NCBI GenBank assembly: GCA_023159155.1
Contig: JAJNNX010000092.1
Location: 1-62,659, forward strand
Direction: 5' to 3'
DNA from: Ustulina deusta
Lineage: Eukaryota > Ascomycota > Sordariomycetes > Xylariales > Xylariaceae
DNA: 62,659 bases
The notes under the pieces were generated by a model that was not told the DNA's origin, did not search any database, and was given only the letters and a program-made list of their open reading frames with translations. A program made the position numbers and the translations under genes. Positions 62,301 to 62,659 of the stretch are shown here, piece by piece (position 1 is the stretch's first letter; every line of letters starts with the position of its first letter).

Positions 62301-62659
62301 TTTAAAGTTTTTATTAAAAATTACTGAAACTTAAAAGCTATTATATTTTTTTAATTTATAATAATTTTGTTTAAAAATATATTTTATAATTATATAAACT
62401 AAATTTTTTAAAAAATTTATTTTTTTATATAATATAAAACTTTTATATTTTATAAATTTATTTATAATAATTAAAATAAAATTATATATTATTTTTATTA
62501 TTAATTTTTTTAATTTTAGTAATTTTATAATAAAATTTAATATAAAGTTTTTTTAAGTTTTATTTAATAGTTTAATTATTTATATTAATTTATATAGTTT
62601 ATATTTTAATACTTTTATTTTTTTATATATATTATATTTTTATGTTATTTTTTTAACTT
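59335..62659. other. AT-saturated, RIP-type repeat DNA, right of element C
   Basis: 3.3 kb to the window end, almost wholly A and T, with long A and T runs and no frames or recognisable termini. Probably the right half of the older repeat interrupted by element C. Confidence 0.5.

Noticed and set aside
47950..62659. Mitochondrial DNA insertion or centromere as an explanation of the AT-rich block
   Set aside because: LTR elements with target duplications and RIP-type changes explain it; there is no mitochondrial gene trace, and centromere identity cannot be judged from sequence.

Overview
The window reads as nuclear DNA of a filamentous ascomycete (Pezizomycotina). Genes with many short GT-AG introns sit in a GC-balanced island. 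Around them lie very AT-rich blocks of decayed retroelements, poor in CA/TG and rich in TA, with TGG-to-TAG stops, which is the usual footprint of repeat-induced point mutation (RIP). This is a two-compartment genome layout. No base-composition statistic or database search was run; all homology calls are by recognition of motifs.

Layout. 1-13754 is retroelement DNA: the end of one Ty3/gypsy copy (18-359), an LTR element called B here (360-5806), and a full-length minus-strand Ty3/gypsy element called A (6094-13754, near-perfect TSD GCCTA/GCCTG). 13755-16712 holds fast-evolving genes: an orphan ORF, a decayed NLR-type STAND/TPR gene, and an intact four-exon small secreted protein gene. 18484-30698 is a conserved housekeeping block: GMP synthase (minus), saccharopine dehydrogenase LYS1 (plus, divergent from GMP synthase), a CMC1-like twin CX9C protein (minus) and a membrane-anchored FN3/coiled-coil protein (minus). 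31981-39183 is less conserved: an F-box protein, a decayed O-methyltransferase, an unusual membrane-linked OTU-type cysteine protease with a 72-bp intragenic repeat, and the 3' stump of a P450 gene.

39753-46721 is the most informative locus. A small secreted protein gene (minus strand) is cut in two by a 6.4-kb LINE (Tad1-like, with APE endonuclease, RT and RNase H remnants) that is flanked by a 14-bp target-site duplication and ends in an (AATC)n tail. The same gene also carries a TAA at codon 2.

47950-62659 is AT-rich again. It contains a non-autonomous-looking LTR element called C (52605-59334), whose right LTR was later split by a second copy of element B. The insertion order is provable from LTR arithmetic (113 + 189 - 5 = 297 bp, equal to the intact left LTR) and from duplications that differ only by C/T changes.

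The housekeeping genes appear functional. The genes next to the AT-rich blocks are orphan, truncated, frameshifted or transposon-split, as expected where RIP and transposons erode the island edges.
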